Shown here: positions 9,211-21,070 of the stretch, piece after piece
Numbering within the stretch: the first letter of the stretch is position 1
How the letters are laid out: each line of letters opens with the position of its first letter
Origin: Chara braunii
Taxonomy: Eukaryota > Streptophyta > Charophyceae > Charales > Characeae
NCBI GenBank assembly: GCA_003427395.1
Contig: BFEA01000067.1
Span: 1,649,274 to 1,680,458 of the forward strand
Direction of reading: 5' to 3'
Length of the DNA: 31,185 nt
Program-made: the position numbers and the translations under genes
The notes under the pieces: generated by a model
Databases searched by the model: none
What the model was told of the DNA's origin: nothing
The model's input: only the letters and a program-made list of their open reading frames with translations

Positions 9211-10680
9211 CCTATGTTGGGTGTTCGCGTGGCCTGAGAGGGTCCACGATTAAGGGTTAAATAGGGATTGAGATTAAGAAAAGAAAGAAAATCCCGTTTT
9301 ATTGTTGAATGTTTTTTAAAGATTTTTTAGTCGGACGTTGGTCTTGGGCCCGGATTCAAGGTCCTTGTCCAGGACATCCCAGATCCGAGACTCTGCATGA
9401 AAGGGATCTCCCCCCGCGCAGAGTTTATTTGCCTTGCCTGCCGAGACACTCAGCCTAAAGGTTGGAGGTGCCATGGAGGTTGTACGACTATTCCTTCAAC
9501 CGTGCAATATTGTGAAGGGGTAAGCCTTCACTATACTTCGAGTCTGACACTTGACTGTCATTAGCAGTACTCGAATCCACGAGGGACCGCTTGATTATGG
9601 GCACTACATAGTACGTCATCATTGCGACTGCTTGCGTATTCATGCATTGCTAGTCGATATGATTTAGCCCTGCACCGACGAGGTTTCATACTAAAGTCTC
9701 GTGCGCGACGTTTATCCGATTTCCACGTCGGAGAGTTATGAGATGGTTATTAAGGGACTAGGAGTGTTGTCGCGTTGTTTGTTCTGTGTCGTTTTGTGTA
9801 TATGTATTCGTGTGTGTTTTTATTTTTATGTTCTTTAAAGTGTTGTGCGCGTGGAGTGTGGGATGCGTCCTAGTCCACTGACGACGAGTCGCGTGTGGGA
9901 CCTCAGCCCCCCAAAATGTCGGTTCGCGTGCGGGTCTGATAGAGGCGTAATACCGCGCGTACCCCCTATGCTACAGCGTATGAGAAACGCCCTCGGCTGG
10001 TCCACCTCTGCGATTGCACCTGATTAGCTTTCGTATTGTAGCTCGACAGGGATACGCCCACCGAAGGGAGGTGACAGTTTCCGCAAGGTGGAGGTAAGTC
10101 GTGCCTCGCGTATGCCCTATCTTGTCGTAGGGGCTCGCGAGAGGTATGGCTGGCGCACTCGGCCGGAGCGGCTTGCGGAAGCTCCATTATGTATTCGTGA
10201 CAAGGATAAGACCAACTCCTGCGTGACGCTGCCGGGAGGGTCCCGCCCCATTTTGTGCGGTGCCGGACCGATGCGCTCGACAACGTGGAGGGCCTCAATC
10301 GAGTGGCATTTTCTTTATATTCGTCCTCGCCTCGTGTGCGATAGTGGAACCCCTTGACCTGATAACGCTTGAGGCGACGACAATCGCAGCACAGAGTGTT
10401 AGGCGAATGAGACTCCACTGACGCCCACGGAACGACGATCGGTTCGTTAAAGGGCAATAACAACGAATATGGCGGAAAGTGTGTATCGATGATAACAAAA
10501 CCCACACCAATGAATCCAGAGCACCAAGTTTTCGGAGGAAAGTAGTAACGCCCTCCGATCTTGGGGACGGCTTCTCGTACGCCCCACTCGCATACACATG
10601 TCTTATCCTCGTTGTACGGGAAGGGGTGCAGTGGAGGCACGGGAAGTTGGCGCCCGGTGCCGGAGGGCGCGGTGTCCTGA
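9211..10680. other. No recognisable gene; long unassigned minus-strand open frame
   Basis: A minus-strand frame of 262 codons (10754-9966) is the longest in the window, and a second minus frame overlaps it (10747-10295). I recognise no domain, signal peptide or membrane segment in either. The region is GC-rich, which lowers stop frequency and makes chance frames likely. Treat as unassigned. Confidence 0.4.
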
Positions 10681-10682
10681 CC

Positions 10683-10748
10683 CTCCGCTGCGTACCCGAC
10701 AGACGTCCGTTCACTCTCCGCTGCATACCATACGGACATCCGCTCACA
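10683..10748. repeat. 33-bp tandem duplication
   Basis: CTCCGCTGCGTACC at 10683 and CTCCGCTGCATACC at 10716 start two 33-bp units, each followed by CG/TACGGACGTCCG-like sequence. Because 33 is a multiple of three, every frame repeats an 11-residue motif. Confidence 0.8.
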
Positions 10749-11206
10749 CGCCACTGTGCACGGGGGCCCGCCCGTGTACCTTCGTTGCAGACCCGGTACC
10801 AGTTCGCGGGGTCATGCTGAATCAGCAGGGTCGGTTTCGGGGCTTCTAGTGGTACTGCGCGGGCTCAGTGCCCTGCCTTACAACAGGCCAGCCCGCAGCT
10901 CAAGTGATCATCGGGTCCCGATGGTCGTGATCTGGACCAGAGGCAGGGGTGTGATAGCGATAATCCGCGCGGTTTTCTCAACCACGCGTCGGACTCCTGT
11001 AGCTGGGTTATGGGGTAGGTGAGGTGGTGACGATCACCATTAGAAAACAGAAAATGCAAAAAGAAAAGGAAGGGGAAATGGTCGAGCATTGAGCTCTGGG
11101 TTTGTGCTTAGGTTTGGATTGTTGTCCTAGCGCCTCGGTGTCTGATGGTTTTAGTGAGGTCGAGACGCAAGAGAACTTCGAAACGCCATTTTCCCTTTCC
11201 TACTGA
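10749..11206. other. No recognisable feature
   Basis: Mixed GC-rich sequence without a convincing frame, RNA gene or repeat. Confidence 0.45.
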
Positions 11207-11262
11207 TGTTATTGTTATTATTATTATTTATTATTACTATTATTATTATTTCTATTACTAAC
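11207..11262. repeat. Imperfect (ATT)n microsatellite
   Basis: TTA/ATT trinucleotides with single-base interruptions, on a T-rich background. Confidence 0.92.
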
Positions 11263-14200
11263 TCCTTTATTTCGATTTCCCTCACTTTCTGTCGTTTTGC
11301 GAGGGGTCGACGGTTGGTTTATGAACCTTGAGTGCAAACTGGCGCCCTAGATTGGCCCGGCCTCTCGCTTACTACCTTGTGTCTGAGCTGTTCGGCTAGG
11401 CGCCGCGCGGTGGGACCCTAAAGAAGGGCAACCCGCGACCGCTTTGGTAGGAGGCTTATCAACCCCGTGAAAGGTCATAAGCCCCCTCCTTGCCATCGGA
11501 CACGGGTACCCAATATAAGTAGGCAGACGGCGCGTTTTAAAGAGAGAAGGGCGGCCGTCGGTATCCCGTTATGGGACCACTACGTCCAACCCGCGGTCAT
11601 CTCATATAAAAATGAAGGGACTAGAGATTGACAGAAAAGTGAGCCTCTTGCGTTATGACCGTTGGAGTTCGGCTTCCTGTTTTTCCTTTTTCTTTCTCTT
11701 TCTTACGTTTTACTCGTCTTATTAAAATTTTGAAAAAACAATTTTCTTAATTTACAGAGTCTGAAAAAAGTATTTGAATTCCTCGTTTAAAGCACAGGGA
11801 TTGCCGTAAGCAGTGGTCCTATAAAGGTTGGGGGAGATGAGCCTACTCGGACTTAGGTAGCTCTGTTACCCTGAGCAAAGAGGGAGGATCGAGCGGCGAG
11901 GTGTGCGCGCGAGTTTGTCTGCGTGCGCGTGCCCTGAGCGTCTAAGTTTTGGTTATTTCGGAGTTGGCAGCCTGGTACCATATACGGCCGGAGGGGCTCG
12001 ACTATGGTGCGTAGCAACGGGCTATATGGCTACAGGCCAGGATGCCTCCAGTTCCTTTGGAGGTGGGAGCAGATGTCTGGGGATGGGCCGACGGTGACCG
12101 CCATCTTGGACTACAGTCACGGCAGACGGGAGGCAAGCCTAAGGGTAAATGTTGAAGGGAGAAAGGAGGAGGAAATGAGGGTAGACCAGGGTCTGCAGTT
12201 AGCGATTACGGAGGCCAGAGACCGTGCTGAGAGGAGGTGTAGGAGAGATGGGGTCACAAACGAGATCAAGGTGAAGATCATTTGGAGGCAGAGACATCAA
12301 TGGACACGGTGGAACGAGAGTAGGAACAGCTGGACCGGGATACTGAGGCTGAGAGCGACGCCAGTGACCTGAACGTGGAGACCCAGTCCTGGCATGGACT
12401 AGACCAGTGGCGAAGGGACCACCCGCCAGCAGAGCCGGTAGAGAGTGGCCCAGAGGCCAGTTCACAGCGACGAAGGGACCAACGTCGTTAGGCTGCAGAG
12501 AGAGAGGGTCAACTCATGAGAGCAGAGAGCGGGAGAGGTCTCTCGCCGACAAGTACTGGGCAACTCATGCAGACGGTGGGTGGTAGATGACAATTTTCGG
12601 GCACACAGAAGACACTAACTTTTGCTCACGCTCTTGATGTCAACAGACCGCTCATTGTCCAGAGCACTCTTTGTGTTGTACCATTCTCGGAACTGAGAAG
12701 GGTGACCAGGTTTAGGGAGGCGTGGAGCAAAGCACGTGTGGAGCGGGTGAACACGTCAGGAAAAATGAGTCTTTAAACGAGGTCATCACCGCATCGTGAT
12801 CAGGGTCGCCAAGTTTTGTGAAGTGAGTACTGACTGCATGAGCGATCCAGACGCTGAACACTAGCGGTGCAAGCAAGAAAAGAAAGGGGGAGAGAGAGGT
12901 GACTAGGTGGTTACAATCGAGGGGGCGAGGAAGACGTCACTCGCATCTAGTAACACGTGTCACGTAAGGGAGGACGTGATCCGGACAGCGACTCCAGGGT
13001 GAGGAAGGAGGGTGACATGCAGGCAGCGGAAAGCGGGCGGAAGAGTGAGAGGGAAGGAGATGACGCGCAGGTGAAGATGTGTGTGAAGGGCGACGACAAA
13101 AGAAAGAAGAGTGACTATAGCATGTTGCTTAAAAAGATGATGTGTGGGGATTGGCTCGCCCTCTGTTCATCGGTGTCAGCTGGTCACGTTCGAGTAGCTG
13201 TGTCGGTTACAGAATGAGTCTGTGAGGGATGAAGTCCTTCGTTTCCGTTTGCACTCTGGTATTCCAGGCTTGAGTCCGCAGCAGGTCACTCATCGTTATC
13301 TTGCTAAGATTAGCAGGGGCGAAGAACTAACAGAGATTCGACCCCGCACCTGGTTCAAGAAGGGAGCATATGAGTGAAAACATGTAGCCGACTACTTAAA
13401 GCGAATCGTTGACGTCATCAGTGATCTTCTGTTGAGTCGAACTCAATGAAGGGTTTCTCGAGATCGATGTGTGAAGTCACGGGATTGTCCCAATTAGAAA
13501 AAGGGAGAGTGAGAGTAGCCGCTGATATCGCTGGATGACTAAGTGAGAGCAGTTGTGTTGACGGAACCGAGAGTGAACTTGTATACAAAAGTCTTTCATG
13601 GGTAGTGTTTTCCTTGTCGGCTAATTACCAAATGAGTCTAATGCCGTGAGCATTCGCTTCGTCTTAATCGACTATCCCGCATGAGGCTCCCAGGGTTGGT
13701 GCATGTCAAAACCGTATAGAACTCTATTGAGTCTGTGGATTACTGTTAATCTTGGTAACACCGTTTTCCGTCCAGATCCTGTTATTTACCGGGGGAGTTA
13801 CCTTGTTTCTTTCATTGTCGTTGATGCGTCTCTTTCCCTAATGCTAGGGGAGCTTGGGGTCAGCATGATTGTCTGCGTGTCTTACGACTGAGTTGACTAC
13901 AACCAGAAATTGAGCATGGGTAGTTCTGAGTGAGTGGTCTCACCGATGATACGGGTGGAAACGGCTTAGAGCACGATGAGGAGTTCTTGCCAGTTCTTGA
14001 CTGTTTCGTGTGCCTAGCTCCTTGGAACCCTCTCAGAAAGAGACTTGGCTGCTCAAGATGAAGGTCGCTGCAAGTGCAAGTAGTCACACTAGTAAGTCGT
14101 TTTGCGAAAATGTATGCTTCCAGCTTCATTACGGGGGTTGTGACAGTTTGACTCAAATGAACGCTGTTGACTTCAAGAGAAACTTGGGTTTTCAATAAGA

Positions 14201-14880
14201 TAAGGTCTCAACCGATCGATCGTCTAAAGCAGCCCCACTCCCTTCCCTTTTTCCTTCTGCTAGTCGGGGTCGTGCCTTGTTTGTTACCATGTAATGATTC
14301 TGTATGTGATCAAGGCCGGCGAGCGAACCCTTGGACCACGATGGTCGATCCATAAAACAGACGGATGAGCCAGGGTGCCGTGAGCGCTGACGTGTCTCAC
14401 GTGGATCCAGTCTAGTGAGTGACTGAGTGACATGCCCCCCTGAGTCCGAGAAAACGAGCCCAAACGTAGATTTTGAAATCGTGTGTTCCATTGGGGTAAA
14501 GGGGAATCGCTAATTAAGGCGGTAGGAATATAAACTTGAACCGGTGTTGACGACCAAATTTTGCAAACGTCTAGTCCACCATATTGTTTGATGACAACAG
14601 AGTGATGAGCGGTGAGGGGAGAAAGAGACAGCTGAGAAAGTTGGCTTACTTTATTATAAAGTTCTTGCTTGATGGGGATTAGTTGAACTCTGATGAGTAG
14701 ACGACCCGAGTGTCGGGGTTGCCAAAGGGTTGCATTTGTACCGGATAACTTATTGAGTAGGATACGTGGAGCTCATATTCCCATACCTTATTTTAATCCG
14801 GGGCTCGGACTACGTTCAAAGTACTCATACACGGAGGTTTGCACTAAACAAGTAATGATCTGACACTAACGAGGGACATG
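11263..14880. other. Long stretch without recognisable feature
   Basis: Neither strand shows a convincing gene. Frames of 60-122 codons overlap one another on both strands and lack known domains. Part of 12.1-13.2 kb is purine-rich, and the pentamer TGAGT is frequent from 12.8 to 14.5 kb. No tRNA, rRNA or mobile-element end was recognised. Confidence 0.5.
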
Positions 14881-15255
14881 AGAACTTTCCAGTACCCAGG
14901 CTTGTCCCTACAGATTATGGATGGTCTTCTCATTGAGGCCTACCTTTTCAAGCACGAACCGGACTCCGTGCCTGGAGTTGTTGCGTTGGATGGACTTGGG
15001 CACTGAGTTTGAGAACTACGGAATACATGCTAGCGGGTTTAGTGCTTAGAGCCTCTACGCCCAACACAAATGAGCTGCTCCCAGATCGGACACCTAGTAC
15101 CCTGGTTATTCACCCTGACAAATCCTAACAAGGAGCTATAGCATAGGAAAGACGACTGTGCGCTCTCGCATTCCATATGAACGGGGTCTGTGTAGACATC
15201 ACATGTGCTATGTGCCCAATAGCCCTCAAATAGCACTTGGCACTGAGTTTCCCTT

Positions 15256-15815
15256 AACTTATGGAGACTTGCCTAGCCTTTGATGGACCCAGTCAGACAC
15301 AAACAATACTGCCTTCCTCCCATCCTTCCCCCAGATGCAATCCCTTCCCACAATCTGCTTTCTGTCAGACAACAACACTGAAACTGACATTACACATGCA
15401 TTCTTTTACTTTAGTCTGAATCATGTCTTGAAAGTCAAAGTCAAAATCAAGGTAAGGGTGCACGCAATATACTCAGTCAAACATAGCATGAAGTACAAAT
15501 ATGGGTTATAACTGGGTTTATAGAGGGGAAGCAATTGTTACCTCTCAGTTCCCTGCCTCCAGAACTCCTCCTGAGTTCCGACAGAGCTCCCGCAATCGGT
15601 GGGCAGACTCCCTACAGAGTCTTGTTCCGGTCCTACGGGTTGCAATCCCGCCTGGCGCCTTCCTCTAGTAACCACAGACTAGACTTAGAGTAAGAAAGAT
15701 AGAAGATAAGGGGTTTCAGACTCTCGAGATGCGGCAGGGGAACTGTCACAACTCCCAGGAGAGGGCCTTGCAATTTTCAATCGCCTTAGGGCCCCACAAT
15801 GGTAAGCCAGAACTC
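15256..15815 (-). repeat. ~550-bp dispersed repeat, inverted copy
   Basis: Reverse complement of the repeat at 6405-6951, in the same internal order. Continuing leftward on this strand, the loop motif of hairpin family I begins (GTCTCCATAAGTT) but its complementary stem is lost. One further stem-loop, GTGCTAT with ATAGCAC around an 18-nt loop containing TTGGGCA (about 15206-15237), may be a degenerate family I copy. Confidence 0.85.
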
Positions 15816-17083
15816 GCAACAAAGACAACCGAACCGCATTCAAACGCCACAAAGATGGATAAAGCTATGGCCAACCAGTGGAATAACCCTTCCCCCAGAC
15901 GATCCTCTAATCCGCAACAGTGGTCCCTCTACAATGTATAATCCCCTCTCCAAGTCACCGACTTCCACCTTCGAATAAGCAACAGTTATGAAATCTAAAA
16001 AAAACTGCGTTCGAATGTCTTGATTGTATCATACTCGGAATACGGGTGTAACTGCGACAGCTCCAACACTCTCCGCATACCCAACCAGTTGTGCATAGTA
16101 ACAGAGCACCAAGATAGTGCGCAATACCTAACATGGTAAGCCCAAACACCGCGATTTGCCCTGCAATGGGCAGTAAACAGCACTGCTGCGCACCAACATG
16201 GACTGTGGACAGAGATTAAACAGCAAGTCTCGACAGCAGTACTTTACAAAAGTCGTAGCGGCCAGGTATTGAAACATCAGTCGGATGCCAACTGCAGTGA
16301 GTCACCAAGCCGCACCACAGCGTTCAGCAATAACAACCATCACGACACATAGTTATGAAACCCAATAGCGACTGCGACAACATGCAGCACACGAACAACC
16401 TCTCCTTCTCCTTGGTGCTCCCTCGTAGTAGCACGTAGTGCAGGGCACTATGCTAATGCCCAAAGCGACCTGCAACGGACGAACTGCAGTAGGGCTAAGT
16501 ATCATCCGCAACCCACTTACTTTAGGCTCAGATAAGCACCTCCTTGACCTCTGCAGTTGGCCCGGACACACTGGGGCACGACCGTCCTCAGTAGATGCAG
16601 TCTGGTCCTGGGCCATGCACCCCACCCATAGAATCAAGAGAGGGATCTCAATCTGCCAGTCTTCTCTCTCCCCCTCTCTCTCTCTGAATTTTGTGCTCGA
16701 ATCTAAATCCAAGTGGAGTACAACAACGTGTAGCGATAGCTCAAGCGGAGTAACAACGGTTGTTTCCTCAACCAACTGCAACAGTTGTCCTTGCAACAGC
16801 AGTCAATCAACTCTTGTTTTGAAACTGCAGCAATCTGACGTTGCTTGACCAACAACCCCCGCGCTCCCGTCGTTAGTATGCATGTAAATCTTGCCCTGTT
16901 CCTCTCATCATTGTCCGTACTCGGCCTCTCTGAACCTAGTCGAAATCTTGGGTAAATGCGTATAAAGTTCAGGTTAATCGTTGTTGGACTGAGTGCAACC
17001 CCTTAGACGAACACTGGAGTTGCAGCGAATAACTCCGCCACGAAGACAATCGGAATCGTTATGCACACCAGGCCAAGGAAAAC
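15816..17083 (-). repeat. Diverged inverted counterpart of 5.8-6.4 kb (tentative)
   Basis: No gene recognised. On the minus strand, short matches in conserved order (TTGTAAAGTA, GCTGTTTNNTCT, ATGCACAACTG) resemble 5.78-6.10 kb. I infer that the inverted pair is longer than the clear 550-bp core. Pairwise alignment would be needed to fix the limits. Confidence 0.35.
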
Positions 17084-17262
17084 GATCGAATAAAATTTTC
17101 CCTAAAACATGGAAATATACTCTGCCTTCCAGCTTAGCGCTCCCACTTAAACCCATCAATCAACAGGTAAGTCTCCTACCTACGGCTCGCCCTTACGCTA
17201 CTCCCATCGATCGGAGGAGCAAGGTCGAATGAATCTTCCGCTGGAGTACAAAAATATACACT
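17084..17262 (-). repeat. Dispersed ~130-bp unit, minus-strand copies
   Basis: The complement contains GAAGATTCATTCGACC (17222-17237) and TTTTATTCGATCG (17085-17097), about 138 bp apart, in the context GTGTATATTTTTGTACTCC. On the plus strand the unit begins with CAGGTAAGTCTCC (17164-17176), a perfect consensus 5' splice site. Confidence 0.6.
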
Positions 17263-18780
17263 TTTACCCCCCCCCCTAGCGGCCTTGCACCTCCCGCAAC
17301 TTGTAGCAGTTGAACCATTGCCTAAACGTAAAACATGTTGCAGCCAAACGAATCGTATTGCGCCAAAACCCCTAAGTTCGAATCTTTCCTTACCCAAATC
17401 CGCTCGGAAACGAGCAAGATGTGCCCGTTCTTCTGCTCCTCTCCGTCACCATTATACTCTCGCGCACCTCCTTTCTTTACTACTTCCTATTCTGCTAACT
17501 TCCCCACCATTCTGACCCCACCATTCGATTCGTCACGCCAAGAAACTTCTATTCAACTCCTTCCCTCGCTCGATTTCGATAAGAAACGAGCGAGATACGT
17601 AATCTTTTTGCCTCTTGCTATACCTGTTTCCGCCATCTCGGCGCACCGTTTTTCCTACCTAAATCTCATTCTACTAATCCTGCTGCAAAACTATCCATTT
17701 ACTTCGTCGTGCCACAACATGCCAGAGTCGACTCTTTCCCCGCCCGATTCCATCAAGGATCGGGTGGGTTCTACGTTTTGTACTCCCTCCTACTCCCGCT
17801 CGCTTCTGACATGGTTCGCTCCCTCTCGGCATGCACCCGGCGCAACTCCTTGTCTCGGTTCGCTTTCCTTTTCTGCCTCTTTTCCGCCTCCCTGTCGAAC
17901 TGCGCGCTAACCCAGGCACCACATAGCGCGTTTGTTAACACAGGCAGCGGGACGACGGTCATGGAAGTCGAAATCCGCTTAAGGAGTATGTAGCAACTTA
18001 CCTGCGGGATCAATCAGCCCTGAACTCGGATGGCGCTGAAGCGCGGGACCTTTGCTCGGCCGCCAGGGCAACTCAATAGCCGCAACAAGCAAAAGGGCGC
18101 TCGGCCCGCTGCGCTGCCAGCAACGTGAGGCCCCCACCGCAGATCTTGGTGGTACTAGCAAATATTCAAATGAGAACTTTTAAAGTTTGAAGTGGGAAAG
18201 CGCTCTATGGGAATGGCCGCTGCAGCCAGTACCGATGCGGGCCTCCACCTGGTGCCCCCTGTACCCCGGCACGGTCCCCCGTCCATCGAGCCCCCAACTG
18301 GCACGCTCCAAATGTTCTCCAACTCCCTTTTCCTTTAGGCTATCGACGCTCTGCAAGTGGGAAGCGAAAGAAGCCACGACCACGGACCCCACCACACTCA
18401 TGCACGTTGACCCCTTCGATTTGTGTTTCGATGCGTGTAGGATAGAATAATTTTTTGTCGGCGCCCCTTTGTCCGGTGACGTAGCAGCTGGGCCAGGCCC
18501 GTTGGTCCCAACATCGGCCTCGGAATCGATCACTGATTCAAAGACATCAATAAAATAAAGGTAGAAAAAACAATAGTAAAAATAAAGATGGAGGAGGGCG
18601 AACACAAAAAGGTAAAGGGACCACGGACCTCACGTCCCACTGGCCTGCGATGCCTCGCACCCCTAGGCCACGCCTGGTTGCACCTCGCCGTCGATACCTT
18701 GCGAGGTACACTAACCCAGGCGAGGACCCAAACTTCCTCTCACCCGTGCGTCGTCAAACGGACGAGGCCGCCCTGACATG
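17263..18780. other. No recognisable gene
   Basis: A C-run (about 17269-17277) is followed by pyrimidine-rich sequence. A plus frame of 191 codons (17335-17910) has no recognisable domain and overlaps frames on both strands. The complement at 17992-18007 has a consensus 5' splice site, GCAGGTAAGTTG, without an identified partner exon. Confidence 0.45.
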
Positions 18781-18850
18781 ACTTGCAGACAACACGTCAA
18801 ATACCCTTCTAAGGGTATTTTGTACGACAACGAGGTCAGATACTTACACA
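18779..18850 (+). pseudogene. Fragment of Cys motif with Y-P-S-K-G-I
   Basis: The plus strand encodes MTCRQHVKYPSKGILYDNE, aligned residue for residue with DCKNMVKYPCKGISSNNG at 21131-21184 in the retroelement Gag N-terminus. The nucleotide match extends beyond the motif on both sides. The codons for the core form a perfect palindrome with 10-bp arms (18799-18820). The frame then runs into CA repeats. I interpret it as a broken relative of the Gag N-terminal Cys motif. Confidence 0.55.
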
Positions 18851-19245
18851 CACACCACTCACACACACACACACACAAACTCACAAATGTAGCAGTGTAC
18901 ATACCCTTGTTTAGAGGTAGATTTATTCGATTTTGCTCATGTTATCGATGGAAGGAGCGTGAGGTCAGCTGCGGGATCGGCGCTCACTCACAAACTTTCA
19001 CTCACTCACACACACAAACAGTAGTGTAGCTTTCCATACTTTAGCATTAGATTCATCTGATTTCTTCATCCTATAGATGGCAATTCCGTAAAGCCCGCCC
19101 CGTGATCGGTATACTGACACACACACACACACACACATACACCCGTATATCGTAGTGCACCTTTGTATGTTCTAGCGGTAGATTCATTCGATTTTGTTTT
19201 CCCTATCAATAGAAGTGTCATGGAGTAGACTGAGGGATGGGAGAC
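18840..19245 (+). repeat. Three tandem ~130-bp units with (CA)n spacers
   Basis: The block (A)GATTCATTCGATTTTG occurs at 18919, 19049 and 19180, spacing about 130 bp. Each is preceded by a CA-repeat and GTAGTGTACCTTTNNATG-like sequence and followed by ATCNATGG. The third unit ends in GGGAGACTTACCTG (19239-19252), whose complement is a consensus 5' splice site, CAGGTAAGTCTCCC. The family recurs at 5405-5770 and, inverted, at 17084-17262. Confidence 0.8.
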
Positions 19246-19272
19246 TTACCTGCTCTCTCTCTCGCTCCGCAG

Positions 19273-19413
19273 CCCGATCCTTCACGAAGCTCAACACAGT
19301 GCGACCACAGCACGGGCACGATGGCCACAACGTGCATTTCAACAAGTCGGCAATGACAGACCCAACCTCACGACGCCATCGTTGACTGCAAGGGAGGGCA
19401 CACCTACTACAAG
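19273..19413 (+). CDS. Possible internal exon (weak)
   Basis: Pyrimidine-rich sequence ending CTCCGCAG (to 19272) resembles a 3' splice site, and ACAAG|GTAAGT at 19409-19419 resembles a 5' splice site. They bound 141 nt, with one frame open throughout. I recognise no protein family in it. No neighbouring exon was identified, so this rests on splice-site resemblance alone. Confidence 0.2.
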
Positions 19414-19435
19414 GTAAGTCATCCTCTCCTCTTAT

Positions 19436-19545
19436 CTCCTTCTCCTCCTCCTCCTCTTCTTTTTCTTCCTCCCATTTCTCGTGCATTTTTATCCTTCTTC
19501 TTCTTCTTCTTCTTCTTCTTCATCCTCTTCTTCTTCTTCTCCATT
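19436..19545. repeat. TCC/TTC pyrimidine tract
   Basis: CTC, TCC and TTC trinucleotides with few interruptions. Long Ser-rich (plus) and Lys/Glu-rich (minus) frames come from this composition. Confidence 0.93.
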
Positions 19546-20368
19546 CCCCTCCGTGGATTCAACTCTACCTCGCGCTCTCCTTCCTCCTGGTCTATGCGAT
19601 GTTGCCTTCTTCCACCACACACCCCTCTCTAACACGTTCCGTCGCGATGTGGAGAATACCGAGACCACTGCGCGTGAGACACGACAGGCATAAGCGCCCT
19701 TCGGACAAGTCGGGCGGAAGGTAGGTAGATCGCATTTCCCTTATCTTACCTTTTTTTTTTTTTTTTTTTTTTTTTTTTCTTGTCGCCGAACAGTTCCCCT
19801 CTTATGCAACCTACCTCTTCTCCCGTGTGCGCCTCCTTCTTCCACTTGCCCACTCATTAGTGCAGTCCATCTCCTCCTCGACTCGACTACCCTCCACCTT
19901 CCCGTAGACAAACCATTTTCCACGATGCGGTTGTCTTCCTCCTTTGCGCGGCCGACTTCCTCCTCGTAATCCGCGCGGTTGTTTTCCCCCACGGCACGAT
20001 CACCTTTTTCCTCGTACCGCGTGCTGCTATCGCACCGGGATGTCAAGGACCTTCCTTCGAATGAATCCGCCCAAAAGTCAGGGCAGGTGCGTTAAGGTAA
20101 GTTGAAGAAAATCATATACGTAAGGGGAAAAAAAAAAAAAAAAAAAAACTTACCAAGAAATAAAACGAAATCCAAAAGAAAAAAAAAGAAAAGAAAAGAA
20201 TAAATTCTAACGAAAATCTAACTGCTAACTTCCCTATCTCGCCAAGTGTCGAGCCCGCTTTACAACAGTGAACCTAAACTTAACGAACTCACCCTACTTC
20301 AAAACCCAAAGTCGCGGGTTTAAGTCCCCCACGCCCGGGGTCGGGGTTAAGTGTAACTCTATATAGCA
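19546..20368. other. No gene; poly(T) and poly(A) tracts
   Basis: Contains a ~28-nt T-run (19751-19778), a ~19-nt A-run (20129-20148) and an A-rich purine stretch to about 20200. AAGGTAAGTTG at 20095 resembles a 5' splice site. No convincing frame. Confidence 0.5.
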
Positions 20369-20456
20369 AAAAAAAGGAACTAGCTCGAGTCGGGGTAGAT
20401 TCGATCCCTAGGTCTCTTGTTTGACAGTCTACCCCGAAACCTACTGAGCTTGCTCT
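20369..20456 (-). repeat. tRNA-derived SINE-like element, minus strand
   Basis: On the minus strand, A box AAGCTCAGTAGG (complement of 20440-20451) is followed by a B-box-like GGATCGAATCTACC (complement of 20394-20407). Eight T residues at the 3' end (complement of 20370-20377) make a polymerase III terminator. The T-stem is imperfect and no anticodon arm is convincing, so I call it tRNA-derived, not a working tRNA. Confidence 0.55.
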
Positions 20457-21070
20457 TACTTCGAAAGGAAGAAAAGCTGCCCCAATATAAATATAGTAGT
20501 GGGGCTAGTTGTACACACATTTTCAAGTTTATATGTGTGTATGCTTGTTGGTCCGTGTACCTGTCTGAATGTTTGTCGACTTGAATGTGTGTGACCCACA
20601 CAGATACTTGGTTGATCAGAATGCCCAAAGGGTCAGTACTTAACTATGGCAATGACATTGAGGGTCGCAGAGGAGAAAAACACTCAAGTGGCGGGAAAAG
20701 AGGCCCGCGACACTTAGGAGCCGCGGAAAGCATTCAAGTAGCGGGTAAGTCGGTACCATACCAAGTAAAGATAGTTGTTCTGAGTACTCGAGGCCGACCA
20801 GAAGAAGACAAATTAGCATTTTTAGACGCCCAGTACTGATAGGTAGACAACCTAAGACAGGTATCAACCCAAGTCTCAGTGTGTGTCGTACATCTACCTG
20901 ACACAACACTAACCCAATCAACCCTTCGACTTTTCGGTCGGAGGTATTACTACCGATCTAACCATCAGAGTGCGCGTCATAACAATGCGCACACATACTT
21001 TCGAAATCTTCTCACTAATTTGCCCCGGCCTCAATGGTCGAGGAAATCGTTTCAAGTGTCATGTTAAAGC
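20457..21070 (+). other. Unassigned region upstream of the retroelement
   Basis: No LTR, primer-binding site or gene could be identified. A plus frame of 84 codons (20585-20839) has no recognised domain. GCGGGTAAGTCGG at 20740 resembles a 5' splice site. The region may hold the decayed 5' leader of the element that follows. Confidence 0.35.

Noticed and set aside
10648-10666. TGGCGCCCGGTGCCGG, resembling a tRNA primer-binding site of Ty3/gypsy elements
   Set aside because: No LTR end, gag or pol lies nearby, and the match is imperfect.
11340-11350. TGGCGCCC after GTGCAAAC, another primer-site-like word
   Set aside because: Short match with no LTR or downstream coding sequence; likely chance.
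20311-20330. B-box-like GGGTTTAAGTCCC on the plus strand
   Set aside because: No A box at a suitable distance upstream and no tRNA fold.
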